Shown in pieces: positions 12,577 through 13,169 of a DNA stretch of 13,169 bases. Origin of the DNA: JBBSIG01 sp038232215 (lineage in GTDB: Bacteria; Actinomycetota; Thermoleophilia; Gaiellales; Gaiellaceae). The stretch is from assembly GCA_038232215.1 (NCBI GenBank), contig JBBSIG010000057.1, positions 1 through 13,169 of the forward strand, read 5' to 3'. A program made the position numbers and the translations under genes. The notes beneath the pieces were generated by a model. That model saw only the letters and a list, made by a program, of their open reading frames with translations. It was not told the DNA's origin and made no database searches. Within the stretch, counting starts at the first letter, position 1, and every line of letters begins with the position of its first letter.

Positions 12577-13169
12577 GTGGCGCCGACGGCCGTCCATCAC
12601 GTCGGCATGACCGTGTCGGACCTCGACCGCGCGCTCGCGTTCTGGGAGGGCTTCCTCGGCGTGAGCGCGCGCTGGCGCACCGTGCTCGAGCGCCCGTACG
12701 TGGGACGGCAGGTCGGCATCCCGGGCGTGCGGATCGACGCTGCCTTCCTCGATCTTCCCGGCGGCGTCGTGCTCGAGCTGCTCGAGTATCGGGTGGACGG
12801 CCTCTCGGCGCACGAGGAGACGAGCGCGAAGCCGGGCCACGTCCACCTCTGCCTCGAGGTGAACGAGATCGAGGGGACGTGGCGCCGCGCGCTCGAGCAC
12901 GGCGCGCGTCCCGTGGCGGCCGACGGGCCAATCGACATCGACGGCGGTCCGAACCGGGGTGCCCGCGCCTCCTACCTCCGCGTCCCGCCCGACGGCGCGA
13001 CGCTCGAGCTCTTCCAGCCTCCGCCGCCGCGCTCGACCCCCCGCCCTCCTGTGGGCGGGGAGGTTGGGTGTGTGTACCCGGGACACCGCGGGAACAAGGC
13101 GGGGGGGGCGAGGGGGCGGGCGCCCCACCGCGTGTGTGCGCCACGCCAACCCACCGGGGGTGAGGACCC
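12577..13169 (+). CDS. VOC (glyoxalase/bleomycin-resistance fold) protein, no stop before window end
   Basis: A vicinal-oxygen-chelate domain protein read from GTG at 12577, 3 nt after the permease stop. Members of this superfamily are metal enzymes such as epimerases, dioxygenases and glyoxalases. Two beta-alpha-beta-beta-beta modules are visible: AVHHVGMTVSDLDRALAFWE (5-24) to VVLELLEY (64-71), and GHVHLCLEV (87-95) to ATLELFQP (141-148). The expected metal ligands are H8, E67 (or E70), H90 and E144. Family homology ends near residue 150 (about 13025), where VOC proteins usually stop, but the frame stays open to 13169 through Pro/Gly/Arg-rich sequence. The added tail is probably not real: composition changes and G-runs appear. 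A metal-dependent epimerase role in the sugar pathway is possible; methylmalonyl-CoA epimerase-like proteins have the same look. No ribosome binding site is evident. Confidence 0.82.
   Translation, partial: MAPTAVHHVGMTVSDLDRALAFWEGFLGVSARWRTVLERPYVGRQVGIPGVRIDAAFLDLPGGVVLELLEYRVDGLSAHEETSAKPGHVHLCLEVNEIEGTWRRALEHGARPVAADGPIDIDGGPNRGARASYLRVPPDGATLELFQPPPPRSTPRPPVGGEVGCVYPGHRGNKAGGARGRAPHRVCAPRQPTGGED
13037..13169. other. Low-complexity, G/C-run-rich terminal stretch of doubtful quality
   Basis: From about 13037 the sequence changes to runs of C and G (including GGGGGGGG near 13101-13108), GTGTGTG-type dinucleotides and frequent CCCACC/GGGGG. No clean codon pattern continues in any frame and no domain can be read. 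This looks like a poorly supported contig end rather than biology. Confidence 0.5.
13039..13060. other. GC-rich hairpin after the VOC domain
   Basis: CCCCGCCC (13039-13046) and GGGCGGGG (13053-13060) pair perfectly around TCCTGT. It sits just where a terminator would be expected after a VOC gene, but no stop codon precedes it in frame and no T-run follows. It may mark the true end of the operon, or the point where the assembled sequence becomes unreliable. Confidence 0.35.

Noticed and set aside
11512..13149. 545-codon minus-strand open frame opposite the permease and VOC genes
   Set aside because: Asp/Arg/Glu-rich shadow with no recognisable domain; the plus strand has a permease with clear membrane segments.
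1..13169. tRNA, rRNA, CRISPR array, insertion sequence, riboswitch
   Set aside because: No cloverleaf, no regularly spaced repeats, no transposase-like protein and no recognisable aptamer were found in the gaps, all of which are under 150 nt.

Overview
The window is a sugar-uptake and sugar-catabolism locus from a very GC-rich bacterium. Codon third positions are almost all G or C, GTG starts occur, and genes overlap by 4 nt (ATGA, GTGA). The gene set is a LacI-type regulator, an Rbs-like ABC importer, an enolase-superfamily dehydratase, an SDR, two sugar isomerase/epimerase-type enzymes and a GMC flavoenzyme. This suggests a soil-type actinobacterium, perhaps Thermoleophilia; the lineage is inference, because the window has no rRNA or other marker.

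Layout. On the minus strand, leftward from about 3781, lie a FucI/AraA-like sugar isomerase (3781 to 2441), a sugar-binding protein SBP1 (2344 to 1322) and a GMC oxidoreductase that runs off the left edge. Divergently, on the plus strand from 3855, a tightly coupled run contains a xylose-isomerase-like TIM-barrel enzyme, an unrecognised 370-residue protein with a CxxCxxC motif, a LacI-family repressor and a mandelate-racemase-subgroup dehydratase (ends 7958). A double-hairpin intergenic zone (7965-8086) separates this run from a convergent SDR (8852 to 8100). Divergent from the SDR, a second plus-strand operon encodes SBP2 (a paralogue of SBP1), an RbsA-like double ATPase, an RbsC-like permease and a VOC-fold protein that is open to the right edge.

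Regulation. Three similar LacI-type sites, approximately G[GT]AA[TC]CG[AT]T[AT]CC, lie in the three regulatory gaps (2397-2408, 3808-3819, 8877-8892). Two of them sit in or next to well-formed sigma70-like promoters (TTGTCA-N17-TAGCGT and TTGACA-N17-TACAGT). The simplest reading is one regulon controlled by the LacI protein encoded inside it. A perfect 17-bp inverted repeat encloses the start codon of the ATPase gene and could set the ratio of binding protein to translocator.

Pathway (inference). A sugar or sugar-like compound enters through SBP1 and/or SBP2 with the RbsA/RbsC-like translocator. It is then oxidised and/or isomerised (GMC enzyme, two isomerase/epimerase-type enzymes), dehydrated to a 2-keto-3-deoxy acid (enolase superfamily) and further oxidised (SDR). 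No kinase or aldolase is visible, so either the route is non-phosphorylative or the remaining steps lie outside. The CxxCxxC protein, translationally locked between an enzyme and the regulator, is the best candidate for a new component. The last ~130 bases have odd composition and should be treated with caution.
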